From Chloroflexota bacterium (lineage in GTDB: Bacteria > Chloroflexota > Ktedonobacteria > Ktedonobacterales > Ktedonobacteraceae), in assembly GCA_902812455.1 (NCBI GenBank), contig CADDZH010000075.1:1-25022 (forward strand): 25,022 bases of DNA. The letters are read 5' to 3'. Below the pieces are notes generated by a model. The model had not been told where the DNA came from, searched no databases, and saw only the letters and a program-made list of their open reading frames with translations. Shown piece after piece: positions 7,465 to 15,193 of this stretch. Within the stretch, counting starts at the first letter, position 1. Every line of letters begins with the position of its first letter. A program made the translations under genes and the position numbers.

Positions 7465-7878
7465 TCAAGCAGCCAGGGGAGCGGGAAGCGGCCCGCGTTT
7501 GTAGAGGACAATGCCATCACGCGCCACATTCGCAATGAAGGTCGGATCCCATTCCTGCATGGTGCGCGAGGCAAACTGCACCTTCACCTCGCGTGGCGCA
7601 TCTAAGTGATGGTTGTATGCCAGCCCCAGGGTATGAGAAAGGGCATCACCCTGATGGACTGCCAGGAGTCGATCATCACTATCAAACACGGCAAGTAGAT
7701 CAACATCGCTAGGATCGGGCGCATCAAGTGGACGCTCCTCATGCCGTGCAACCGAGCCATAGAGAATGACCGCGAGCAGATCTGGATGCCGCTCAGACAA
7801 AAAGCGAATGATACCCTCTATAAGAGCGCGAGTCGCGCTATCCAGCCACACGGGAATAGCTCTCTTCGTTGCTTGCAT
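7465..7878 (-). CDS. Stand-alone nucleotidyltransferase-domain protein
   Basis: A 137-aa member of the Pol-beta-like nucleotidyltransferase superfamily. The core motif is present: LYGSVAR with G41-S42, then D58-V-D60 on the next strand, which bind metal and NTP. The spacing between GS and DxD is longer than usual because of a RPLDAPDP insert. The strand where a third carboxylate usually lies reads EVKVQF, so a third catalytic acid is uncertain. The C-terminal part predicts a short helix and is not a HEPN domain. No HEPN/antitoxin partner is next to it, so an MntA-HepT toxin-antitoxin pair is not supported. Antibiotic nucleotidylation or protein AMPylation remains possible. Confidence 0.75.
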   Translation of the reverse strand: MQATKRAIPVWLDSATRALIEGIIRFLSERHPDLLAVILYGSVARHEERPLDAPDPSDVDLLAVFDSDDRLLAVHQGDALSHTLGLAYNHHLDAPREVKVQFASRTMQEWDPTFIANVARDGIVLYKRGPLPAPLAA

Positions 7879-8013
7879 ATTTCAATTTTCCCTGCTTTCC
7901 TGAAGATTTTCCCCGATCACGCGATCCCGTATTGTCCAGTATCATTGCGCTGATCATACCAGATTTCTTATCCTGATGCAAAAATGGCTGTTCTTTGTGA
8001 TACCATTTCCTGT

Positions 8014-8739
8014 ATGAAGGAAAGACATATTGTTGCTGGGAGCGCAGGATTTCTGTGGCCGACACCCGCACGGCCAGCATTGGGGCCGGTTATACGCTAC
8101 ATGCTTGACCTCACCGGTCACAAGCGACCAAAGCTTTGCCTGCTCGCGACGGCAGGTGGCGATGATCCGGCCTGGATGAGGAATTTTTACAATGCCTGTA
8201 GCGGCCAGAACGTTGAACCAGGCCACTTGCAGCTCTTCCCTATGCCTAATCATCCAGACATCGAGGACTATATCTTGGGACAACACGCCATCTGGGTGGG
8301 TGGCGGTTCTATCGTCAATCTTCTCGCGGTTTGGGAAGCCCATGGCCTGCATCGCATCCTGCGACGCGCCTGGGAAGCAGGCGTCGTTCTCGGAGGCATT
8401 AGCGCCGGTGCCATCTGTTGGAGCGCAGGCGGAACAACCGACTCGTATGGCCCACAGCTCCGGCCAGTCATAAATAAGCATAACTTGCTGCCATACTCGA
8501 TGGGTGTTCACTACGATAGTGAAGAACAGCGTAGGCCATTATTCCAGGAACTCATTGGAAAAGGGGCATTGCCTGAAGGCTATGCAACGGATGATGGAGT
8601 CGCCCTTCACTTCGTGGCAACCAGGTTGCATAAGGTGATCTCACAAGAGCCTGGTAAGGCAGCCTACCATGTGTATCTCTCTGAAACAGGACAGCTCATT
8701 GAAGAGAGAATAGAACCTGAGCTATTGACTGCTTCTTAG
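8014..8739 (+). CDS. Peptidase S51 family protein (dipeptidase E/cyanophycinase-like)
   Basis: A serine-hydrolase fold protein of 241 aa from the chosen start. The S51 hallmarks are visible: WVGGGSIVNLLAVW, and the nucleophile elbow GGISAGAICW, in which Ser acts as the catalytic residue. Family members cleave Asp-X dipeptides or beta-linked Asp-Arg; the substrate here is not deducible. I chose ATG 8014 (MKERHIVAGSAG) because homologues begin just before this beta strand. An in-frame ATG at 7984 would add ten residues. Neither start has a clear ribosome site, so a leaderless message is possible. The gene is single, divergent from the nucleotidyltransferase and convergent with the methyltransferase. 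Confidence 0.86.
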   Translation: MKERHIVAGSAGFLWPTPARPALGPVIRYMLDLTGHKRPKLCLLATAGGDDPAWMRNFYNACSGQNVEPGHLQLFPMPNHPDIEDYILGQHAIWVGGGSIVNLLAVWEAHGLHRILRRAWEAGVVLGGISAGAICWSAGGTTDSYGPQLRPVINKHNLLPYSMGVHYDSEEQRRPLFQELIGKGALPEGYATDDGVALHFVATRLHKVISQEPGKAAYHVYLSETGQLIEERIEPELLTAS

Positions 8740-8944
8740 CTCACACATGCTGCGCAATACTTATGAGGAATGGGTTTCTCGCCGGAGCACATTGGCTATG
8801 CCAAATTGAAGTGATGAATAGTGAGACTTTGCTGGCGAATGGCAGAATGTATAGAATGGCCGACATGGCACCCGCAAGAGGTACCACTACTATATACGGC
8901 TTCGCAAGCCGATGCATGTCCATCATGATAGGAGCAGGCCGCCC

Positions 8945-9958
8945 TCAGTTCCTTTGTGCCAGAAGGCCATCAAAAAGTTTTGGTTTTTCTACGAGTAACT
9001 CTACCATCTGACCTGATATGTCGACTTCGCTAGCCCCAGGTACACATAACTTATCATAAACTTCTTTGGCTGCTGATTCTCTTACGAAGCGCAACGCTGA
9101 GGCTGCAAGATAGCTTTGGTCTAAGTCGAAAGCAAGCCAGCGACGATTAAGCTCTTCAGCAACCGCCCCTGTTGTGTTGGAGCCAGCGAAAACATCAAGT
9201 ACCAGATCGCCCTCATCTGTAAGGAACTTGATGAAGAACTCTGGCAACTTACTTGGAAAGCGTGCAGGGTGACCTGTAGTGCCAACCAATTTACAAAATC
9301 GTAGGTATTGGGAGTTACTCTCCGTATTAGGAATTTGTAGCAAGTTTGATGGGATCGCACCGCCGTTATCCTTGTTGAAGCCTTCGCTAATATCATGGCC
9401 GGAAGGACGGAGTGCTGGTTCATAATATCGTGTCTTATTGCTGAGTAGCTTAGCCATGCGATCAGAGTAAGGCGCTAATACGTTGGAGATATTCGCTTTT
9501 GGTGAGGTGCTTTTACTAAACCACCAGAGGGTGTTTACCGAATCTTTGGCGCGAATCTTACGTTTATTGACCCACTCAATAGGAGAAGGCAATTTTGATG
9601 AGTTGTACCAGAAAAACTCTTCGGCTAAATACCAGTCGAGTTCATCACACATTTTCACTAAGACGCGGTATTGATAAATTGATCGAACTGGCAAGCCTCT
9701 TTGGTACGCACCACCTAAATCAAGTACAAAGCTCCCTGTAGGCTTCAGGATACGTTTGATTTCCGGTGTGAAAGAGAGCAGCCAATCTACATAAGCGGCT
9801 TGATCTTCGTTCCCATAGGCTTTCTGGCGTTGCAGGGCAAAAGGAGGGGAGGTGATAACTAAATCCACTGATTCATCCTGCAATTCGCGCATCAGATCAT
9901 TCGCATCGCCGCAATACGCCTTGCCTTTGCGAGTGGTATAAAGTGGCTTACTTAGCAT
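8945..9958 (-). CDS. Site-specific DNA methyltransferase (SPPF type, probably N4-cytosine or N6-adenine)
   Basis: A 337-aa amino-methyltransferase that would modify bases in DNA using S-adenosylmethionine. The catalytic motif IV T36-S-P-P-F40 comes first and the AdoMet-binding motif I FAGSNTTG (257-264) comes late, followed by FDLD. This is the beta-type motif order. SPP(Y/F) is commonest in m4C enzymes such as PvuII and BamHI methylases, but m6A is not excluded. Residues about 110-235 lie between the motifs and presumably contain target recognition. The ATG overlaps the previous gene's TAA (TAATG), implying translational coupling. The DNA is visibly more AT-rich than the surroundings, consistent with acquisition. 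With the upstream nuclease/HEAT gene it forms a likely restriction-modification pair. Confidence 0.93.
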   Translation of the reverse strand: MLSKPLYTTRKGKAYCGDANDLMRELQDESVDLVITSPPFALQRQKAYGNEDQAAYVDWLLSFTPEIKRILKPTGSFVLDLGGAYQRGLPVRSIYQYRVLVKMCDELDWYLAEEFFWYNSSKLPSPIEWVNKRKIRAKDSVNTLWWFSKSTSPKANISNVLAPYSDRMAKLLSNKTRYYEPALRPSGHDISEGFNKDNGGAIPSNLLQIPNTESNSQYLRFCKLVGTTGHPARFPSKLPEFFIKFLTDEGDLVLDVFAGSNTTGAVAEELNRRWLAFDLDQSYLAASALRFVRESAAKEVYDKLCVPGASEVDISGQMVELLVEKPKLFDGLLAQRN

Positions 9959-11415
9959 TAACCGTACTCCTTTAAGTCATATACCCAGCTTGAAACAATC
10001 TTCCAAAGAACTGTTGCGGCAAAGTACACCTCCTGGTCTTGGGCTTTTAGGGCCTCAAGCTCGTTTATGAACTCTTTGCTGTCACGCATACCCAGTATAT
10101 AGGAGATCCATTGGCGCGAGTCCTCATCTGTGCGCGATTCAAGCAAGTCGTTTACGCTAAATCTTCCTTTTCTACTCAGTGCCCATGCAATACCAGGTCG
10201 TAAGGTTGCGTTAGCGGAACCGAGACGGTATATAAGGTCTTTAGAATATGCAGGCGCAAATCGAGCAAGCGCTCGTGCTGCTTCGATCCTAATAACTTCC
10301 TCTAATTCACCAAAGGCGTCTATCAAAGATTCTATACTTGATGGTTTGCCAAGCTCGCCAAGTGACCATGCAGCACCCGCCCGTACCTCAGCCTTTTGTA
10401 ATGGGTCGTTCAAGACAGACTGAAGCAGGCTAAGTGAAGTTGGCTTGTCCAGTTCAGCCAGAATAATAACTGCCTCTAATCTATGTGTCGCATAGTCATC
10501 TTGCAGGCGCTCTCTTATAAAGTTCCAGCCCTCAGTCCTATCAGCTCGTGCCAGGGTTGCCGCTGCCTCCATACGCACATAAATATGCTCGTCCGGGTCG
10601 TTGAGCCTCTTAGTAAGAGCTTCTAATATACGTTTAGTCATAGGAAGAAACCGAAGCGCCTTAGTTGCAGCGTAGCGCTCACTTACTGAAGCACTACTCA
10701 AGCGATTTAAGAAGTGATCTTCGCCTACCGTGTGGTCACACTTGAATGATCTGTGCGGCGTAATAACAGAGGCTATGATCTGATTCTGAACTACTCGCTC
10801 CCCTTGCTTCACTATGGGTTTTACCCCAGCTCCCCCTAACCGGTACGATACAATGCGGCCATCTGAGGCTCGTTTGATTTGAATAGATGCGCCATTCACC
10901 GCAAACACTGTTCCATCGAATGATGCAATCGTTGAAGGCCAGATCAATCTCCTCTCAGAGCCCTCTTGTATACCTTTCGGCTTAGTGATCTTAACCAATC
11001 CTTCCCTAAAAGCCTCATCCATTTCCCCAACCTGAACATAGGTGACGTTTCTATCCGCCTCCCAATCAACCGGAGCTTCACCGGACTTATGAACACCAAC
11101 CAGAGCTACGTAATCTTGATCGTATAGCCCACTATTCCAAGCTCTCTCCGGTTCCGCGAGGGAGTGCGACATGGAAACTTCAAACTTTGTTTTGCCCCTT
11201 GACTCGACTCGAACACCACACTTCACACATAAAATATCAGGCACTCTAATTCTCTTGATCTTAATGCTGCGCCAGATTTTAAAGCTCCTAGAGCCTCGCT
11301 CAAGCTCTATAGGCTGGTGCCCGGCTTCGTTTAGATCATCAAAGACTCGCTGTGTTGCAATAGCACCTATGGAAATCTTCTCCAGAAAACTGGCATCAGT
11401 TTTAAAAGCAGGCAT
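9958..11415 (-). CDS. PD-(D/E)XK-like nuclease domain fused to HEAT repeats; putative restriction subunit
   Basis: A 485-aa protein. The N-terminal 110 residues fit a PD-(D/E)XK nuclease order: helix (about 9-31), strand QPIEL, then P59-D60, then E71-S-R-G-K75, then a strand. The spacing of the lysine is non-standard (ESRGK, not ExK). C63-x2-C66 sits between the acidic motifs. Residues about 160-220 look like a small beta-barrel with a VKQGERVVQNQIIASVI hairpin resembling barrel-sandwich domains. Residues about 235-475 are HEAT repeats of the E-Z/PBS-lyase type (for example VRAGAAWSLGELGKPSSIES, IRIEAARALARFAP). It is followed at once by a DNA methyltransferase through TAATG. I infer the restriction or effector half of an R-M system. 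A purely structural HEAT protein is the alternative. Confidence 0.72.
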   Translation of the reverse strand: MPAFKTDASFLEKISIGAIATQRVFDDLNEAGHQPIELERGSRSFKIWRSIKIKRIRVPDILCVKCGVRVESRGKTKFEVSMSHSLAEPERAWNSGLYDQDYVALVGVHKSGEAPVDWEADRNVTYVQVGEMDEAFREGLVKITKPKGIQEGSERRLIWPSTIASFDGTVFAVNGASIQIKRASDGRIVSYRLGGAGVKPIVKQGERVVQNQIIASVITPHRSFKCDHTVGEDHFLNRLSSASVSERYAATKALRFLPMTKRILEALTKRLNDPDEHIYVRMEAAATLARADRTEGWNFIRERLQDDYATHRLEAVIILAELDKPTSLSLLQSVLNDPLQKAEVRAGAAWSLGELGKPSSIESLIDAFGELEEVIRIEAARALARFAPAYSKDLIYRLGSANATLRPGIAWALSRKGRFSVNDLLESRTDEDSRQWISYILGMRDSKEFINELEALKAQDQEVYFAATVLWKIVSSWVYDLKEYG

Positions 11416-11421
11416 ACCGGT

Positions 11422-11453
11422 ATTATATGCTCCCGTTAAAGATAGCGTTTCAA
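11422..11453 (-). promoter_or_regulatory. Predicted leaderless promoter of the HEAT-nuclease/methyltransferase operon
   Basis: On the minus strand a perfect -10 TATAAT (11422-11427) ends only six bases before the ATG at 11415, so transcription should begin at or next to the start codon. A TTGAAA (11448-11453) is -35-like, but its spacer is 20 bases. No Shine-Dalgarno sequence precedes the ATG and no other in-frame start lies between it and an upstream stop. Confidence 0.45.
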
Positions 11454-11610
11454 CTTGGCTTCACTATAAATAACGAACCTAAAGCAGACTGGGCCATAAG
11501 ATTAACGTTTCTCACTCATAGTTTCTTTTTACGGTCCTCAAAAGGATCGTTTCTAGAGCAATAATATGCCTCTGCTGAAGCCTCAGTCGTGGTGATCCGA
11601 TATGGGAGCT

Positions 11611-11661
11611 ACTTGGGCGGTACTAACATACTTGATTAATCAAATATGTTAGTACCCAAGT
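11611..11661. repeat. Long interrupted palindrome
   Basis: Three nested arm pairs: ACTTG (11611-11615) with CAAGT (11657-11661); GGTACTAACATA (11619-11630) with its exact complement (11645-11656); and the self-complementary core TTGATTAATCAA (11632-11643). Only the C/A at 11631/11644 and a three-base bulge (11616-11618) break it. There is no T tract, so it is unlikely to be a simple intrinsic terminator. It could be an operator, a cruciform, or a scar or end of a mobile element. Confidence 0.85.
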
Positions 11662-11746
11662 TATTTGTATTAGGTATCACGCACTTCAACCTATCTATTA
11701 GCTTCAACCTCTTGGGTCAAACGCATGATATTTTTGTGCTAGTGGC

Positions 11747-13261
11747 CTAGAAGAAATTGCCGGCATCTGCCCACTGCGGATCACCGACACCCGGGCCGCG
11801 CAAGGTAATGGCGCCAGTAAAGCCGCTGCCATTATCATCAATGCCGTAGAGTGTGCCGGTGGTGCCGCCATCACTGTTGTTGAGGAACCAGAAGAGCTTG
11901 TCCTTGGTGTCTCCGTTCTTCCACTTGCCCACGCCTGCCCAGTACGGGATGGTGTAGCCGGTGATTTGGCCGGTGGTCGGGAAGCCTTTTCCTTCAAACG
12001 TCCAGAGGGTGGTACCGTCGTACCAGGCCAGGGCATCGCGGTAGCCGTCGCCGGAGAAGTCGCCGACCCCGGCCCAGACCGGCATACCGATGCCAGGGCC
12101 GCGCACCGGCGTGGCAGCGGAAAAGCCGGAGTTCGTTGGGTAGGTATTGGGTATGTCATAGATCACCCCGTTGGTTGTCCCGTTGTTCAGGTACCACAGC
12201 ACGTCATCCCTGCCGAGGTGGTTGTAGTCGGCCACACCCGCCCACTGTGGGGTTGAATACGGAGATTGCCAGACGGTAGGAAGTCCGGCACCGGCAAACA
12301 AATAGAGCGTTTGGCCGTCAAACCAGACAATGCTATCTCGCTTGCCGTCGCCGGTAAAGTTACCGGTTGCGGCCCATACGGGCGCGCCAACACCTGGACC
12401 ACGCACTGTGATTGCACCCCTATTAAAACCGCTGTAAATGTAGTAGATGGTTCCGGTAGTTGGGTCGTACCAGAAGATGCCCTCTTTGGTGTCACCGCCA
12501 TACTGGCCGACTCCTGCCCAGCCGCGATTATTGTAGCCAGTGACACCGACGAAGGTGCCATAGTTATAGGCCTTGAAACCCCACAGCGTCGTGCCGTCAT
12601 ACCAGGCTAGGTCGCGGTAGGTGGGCGACACAGGCGGCGGGGGTGGCGTGCTAACTGGGTGGTGGATAATAGCCTGAACTGTGTACCCGCTCCAACCCTT
12701 CATGTGATAATGAGCATTACCTGTACTGAGTGACCCGGAGTCAATATACGCAGAGCTGTTTAAATCGGCGTTCTGGCTTATTATATGTATAGTACCGTTC
12801 GGGTCTATGCTGTTTATAATTCCTGCGTGGCCGTAGGTGTGGCCATCCAGGGTGATGACGTCGCCAGGGTTGACGTATGAGATCGAGCCGTTGTCTTGTT
12901 TGGTTAGCCCGGCAGGAACATGGTTGACAAGAGTATTTCCGTTTCCGTACCAAGTCGCTGTAGTCCAGCCTTTGGTGAGATACAGGCGGTTCGCCAGTTC
13001 AACACATTCCCACTTGTACCCTGAGAGAGTCCGGACGCCGTTGATATTGTTGACATAGTTAGCGCTGTCATCACCTGGGTGTTTGCAGACATTGACGCCG
13101 CCGCCGCTTAGCCAGCTTGAGCCAGAAAGTGCAACGCCGTTAGGGCTGCAATCTGTGTCCGCTGCCCTTGCTGGAACTTTCAACGTTAGTGTTGCCACCA
13201 TTCCGAAGACCATCGCCACCAGCAGCACGAAGATCAGTTTTGACTTGAGGATTTTTTTCAT
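11747..13261 (-). CDS. Secreted CHAP-domain cell-wall hydrolase with C-terminal FG-GAP/VCBS-like repeats
   Basis: A 504-aa exported protein. A signal peptide occupies residues 1-33 (lysines, then a hydrophobic core, then an ARA-A cleavage site). Residues about 55-200 form a CHAP amidase/endopeptidase domain with catalytic Cys86 in YKWECVELANRLY, His145 in YGHAGII and a polar residue near Asn164; such enzymes cut peptidoglycan peptides. A Pro-rich linker (205-213) follows. From about 215 to the end, a repeated unit of about 50 residues with WYDGTTLW, VWAGVGDFSGDGYRDA and RGPGVG patterns resembles calcium-binding FG-GAP/VCBS beta-propeller blades and may bind wall polymers. AGGA precedes the ATG. 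A cell-wall remodelling or antibacterial role is inferred. Confidence 0.88.
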   Translation of the reverse strand: MKKILKSKLIFVLLVAMVFGMVATLTLKVPARAADTDCSPNGVALSGSSWLSGGGVNVCKHPGDDSANYVNNINGVRTLSGYKWECVELANRLYLTKGWTTATWYGNGNTLVNHVPAGLTKQDNGSISYVNPGDVITLDGHTYGHAGIINSIDPNGTIHIISQNADLNSSAYIDSGSLSTGNAHYHMKGWSGYTVQAIIHHPVSTPPPPPVSPTYRDLAWYDGTTLWGFKAYNYGTFVGVTGYNNRGWAGVGQYGGDTKEGIFWYDPTTGTIYYIYSGFNRGAITVRGPGVGAPVWAATGNFTGDGKRDSIVWFDGQTLYLFAGAGLPTVWQSPYSTPQWAGVADYNHLGRDDVLWYLNNGTTNGVIYDIPNTYPTNSGFSAATPVRGPGIGMPVWAGVGDFSGDGYRDALAWYDGTTLWTFEGKGFPTTGQITGYTIPYWAGVGKWKNGDTKDKLFWFLNNSDGGTTGTLYGIDDNGSGFTGAITLRGPGVGDPQWADAGNFF

Positions 13262-13636
13262 ATCTGTTTTCCTAACTGTGCGAGCTATACAACAACAGAA
13301 TCGCCAGAGAAAGGGCCGCCACCAAAGGAGAGAATGCCTAGCTGGGGTTGAAATGGATATCTCGTCCTTCCAATTTCACCATGCAGAGGTTGCAGCAAGA
13401 TTGAGAAGTAGGTAAAGATACGATTACGGGTGTATCGAAGTGGTTGAGATTACATAACTTTGTTACACAAGTAATAAAGCAAGAAAAGCCCTCTAAACAA
13501 GACTGAACGCGTGCATGACATGACGAGAGCTTTCTCCGCTACGGTCTGGCTGTCAGTCTTTTTCTTGTGGTACACTGACCACAACTTGGATTAGTTACAC
13601 GTTTTTGAGGGAATTGCTTTGCAATGAGGTAGGTAC
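13262..13636. other. 375-bp divergent intergenic region
   Basis: It separates the CHAP hydrolase (leftward) from the peroxiredoxin (rightward) and should carry both promoters. A possible leftward promoter far upstream of the hydrolase has TTGTTT, 17 bases, TTATTA (near 13478-13506), which is weak. A 7-bp inverted repeat (13565-13584) lies just ahead of the peroxiredoxin. No credible gene is seen. Confidence 0.6.
13565..13584. promoter_or_regulatory. Candidate operator upstream of peroxiredoxin
   Basis: A perfect inverted repeat, TTGTGGT - six bases - ACCACAA, lies about 50-70 bases before the peroxiredoxin ATG. Its size and symmetry suit a dimeric repressor or activator. It does not resemble PerR or OxyR consensus boxes, so the regulator is unknown. 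Confidence 0.35.
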
Positions 13637-14134
13637 ATGAATAATGCAGAGGTTAAGGAGCGAGAACCCGCTCCCGATTTTACCCTTCCGGCAGTGGGAA
13701 GCAGCGACGTAGTGAAAAATGGCCAGGTACACCTGGCTGATCTCAAGGGGAGAACGGTAGTCCTGTACTTTTATCCAAAAGACGACACGCCCGGCTGTAC
13801 AGCAGAAGCCTGCTCGTTCCGCGACGCTAACCATGAGATGCAAAAACGGGGAGTGGTCGTGCTCGGTGTCAGCGCCGACAGCGTTGAGTCTCATAAGAAA
13901 TTTGCCGGAAAATACGGGTTACCTTTTCCTTTGCTGGCTGATACCGATACCACTGTCTCGCAGCTCTATGGTGTCTGGAAAGAGAAGGAATACGCTGGCA
14001 AGAAGTATATGGGCATCAACCGGGAGACCTTTCTCATTGATAAGGATGGGATTGTTCGTAAAGTATGGCCAAAAGTCAAGGCAGCCGAGCACGCTCAAGA
14101 GGTGCTAGAGACAGTAGAAGCTCTCGGTCTCTAG
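13637..14134 (+). CDS. bcp: Thioredoxin-dependent peroxiredoxin, PrxQ/BCP family
   Basis: A cytoplasmic peroxidase of 165 aa that reduces H2O2 and organic hydroperoxides using thioredoxin-like donors. The family motif FYPKDDTPGCTAEACSFRD is complete: peroxidatic Cys54 and a resolving Cys59 five residues later, the atypical 2-Cys PrxQ arrangement. An N-terminal PAPDFTLP strand and C-terminal RETFLIDKDGIVRKVWPKV complete the thioredoxin fold. Length is normal for the family. GAGG (13626-13629) sits seven bases ahead of the ATG. It stands alone on the plus strand, convergent with the alcohol dehydrogenase, with an inverted repeat upstream that may control it. Confidence 0.95.
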   Translation: MNNAEVKEREPAPDFTLPAVGSSDVVKNGQVHLADLKGRTVVLYFYPKDDTPGCTAEACSFRDANHEMQKRGVVVLGVSADSVESHKKFAGKYGLPFPLLADTDTTVSQLYGVWKEKEYAGKKYMGINRETFLIDKDGIVRKVWPKVKAAEHAQEVLETVEALGL

Positions 14135-14158
14135 CACCCCCGTCTAGGCTACACAAAC

Positions 14159-15193
14159 TTATTGCTCTTGAGGGACGAGAATACCGCGCCCACGCAGTCT
14201 GCCGCTGTCCAGATCATGGATAGCATCCGTAGCGGCGTCGAGAGGGTAGACCGCTGTATGCAGCTTTACCTTCCCCTGGGCTGTGAGCGTCATTAACTCA
14301 ACCAGGTCATTGTAGTTTCCCACGAGGTTGCCAATAAAGTTGATCTCGTTGGAGATAATATCGATGGTGGGCACATTGAGATTGCCGCCATAGCCAACGA
14401 TATAGTGTGAACCGGCCCGGCGCAACATGGCCACAGCATCCTGTTGAGCTCCTGCCTCGCCGACAAAGTCAATGACCGCCTCGGCGCCCTGTCCCCCGGT
14501 GATGTCCCGTACCTTCCCTACATGACTACCATCGGCTACCACCATATGATCGGCTCCCCATTGGCGGGTCAATTCAAGAGCCGCTGGCGAACGATCAATA
14601 ACAATGACTTCCGCAGGCGTGAGCGCCTTCAGGCATTGAATACCAATATGGCCAAGACCTCCTGCTCCGATGACTACCGCTTTCGTTCCTGGATAGAGGT
14701 GAGCTGCGGCCTTCTTGACGGCGTGATAAGCAGTGAGGCCCGCATCGGCCAGGGCGGCAATATCTTTAGGATGAAGGCTTGGATCCAGCTTAACGACCGA
14801 GCGAGCGCTCGTTTTCAGGAAGTTCGCCATCCCTCCATCCATAGAGATACCTGGGAAAGCCTGGTTCACACAGTGCATATCATCACCTGCACGACAGGCG
14901 CGACAGAAACCGCAACTGATAACCGGGTGAACAATCACAGTATCACCAACAGCAACGTTGCTCACCGCCGGTCCCACATCTTGCACCCACCCGGCGTTCT
15001 CATGGCCGAGCGTGTAAGGGAGTTTCACGCCTGATTTCGCTGCCCATTGTCCTTCGATAATGTGCAGATCAGTGCGACACAGGCCGGCGCCGCCAATGCG
15101 CACAATGACATCCCATGGGCCGCTAATCTTTGGCTCAGCTACCTCCTCTACCTTAGGAAGCTGGTGATATTCGTGAAGCCGTACTGCCTTCAT
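14159..15193 (-). CDS. Zinc-dependent NAD(P)-linked alcohol dehydrogenase (MDR family)
   Basis: A medium-chain dehydrogenase of 344 aa that oxidises alcohols to aldehydes or ketones. The catalytic zinc ligands are visible (C39 in GLCRTDLH, H64-E65 in GHENAG), as are the four structural-zinc cysteines (C94, C97, C100, C108) and the Rossmann motif GAGGLG (176-181). The ATG overlaps the upstream DUF59 stop as ATGA, so the two are translationally coupled. In actinobacterial propane monooxygenase loci (prm/mim) the same order, amidohydrolase - DUF59 - alcohol dehydrogenase, follows the monooxygenase genes. By that analogy it would oxidise the short-chain alcohol made there; this is an inference, since no monooxygenase is present in the window. 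Confidence 0.93.
   Translation of the reverse strand: MKAVRLHEYHQLPKVEEVAEPKISGPWDVIVRIGGAGLCRTDLHIIEGQWAAKSGVKLPYTLGHENAGWVQDVGPAVSNVAVGDTVIVHPVISCGFCRACRAGDDMHCVNQAFPGISMDGGMANFLKTSARSVVKLDPSLHPKDIAALADAGLTAYHAVKKAAAHLYPGTKAVVIGAGGLGHIGIQCLKALTPAEVIVIDRSPAALELTRQWGADHMVVADGSHVGKVRDITGGQGAEAVIDFVGEAGAQQDAVAMLRRAGSHYIVGYGGNLNVPTIDIISNEINFIGNLVGNYNDLVELMTLTAQGKVKLHTAVYPLDAATDAIHDLDSGRLRGRGILVPQEQ

Larger units (their letters stand above)
11416..11746. other. 331-bp AT-rich intergenic region
   Basis: A gene-free stretch between the CHAP-hydrolase stop and the HEAT-nuclease start. It holds the putative leaderless promoter near 11422-11453 and the long palindrome at 11611-11661. I see no convincing coding sequence or intrinsic terminator with a T tract. 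Confidence 0.7.

Noticed and set aside
7450..7605. Plus-strand open frame from an ATG preceded by AAGGAG
   Set aside because: Overlaps the nucleotidyltransferase gene antisense almost entirely and its product has no recognisable pattern; the Shine-Dalgarno-like motif is probably chance.
7465..7878. MntA-HepT toxin-antitoxin module
   Set aside because: No HEPN-domain gene lies next to the nucleotidyltransferase on either side.
8740..8944. Possible small gene after the S51 peptidase
   Set aside because: Short open frames exist on both strands but none has a ribosome site or protein-like composition; nothing supported was found in this 205-bp gap.
9958..11415. Phycobilisome-lyase assignment for the HEAT protein
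   Set aside because: The repeats resemble PBS-lyase HEAT units, but there is no phycobiliprotein context and the N-terminal half has a nuclease-like motif set and a coupled methyltransferase.
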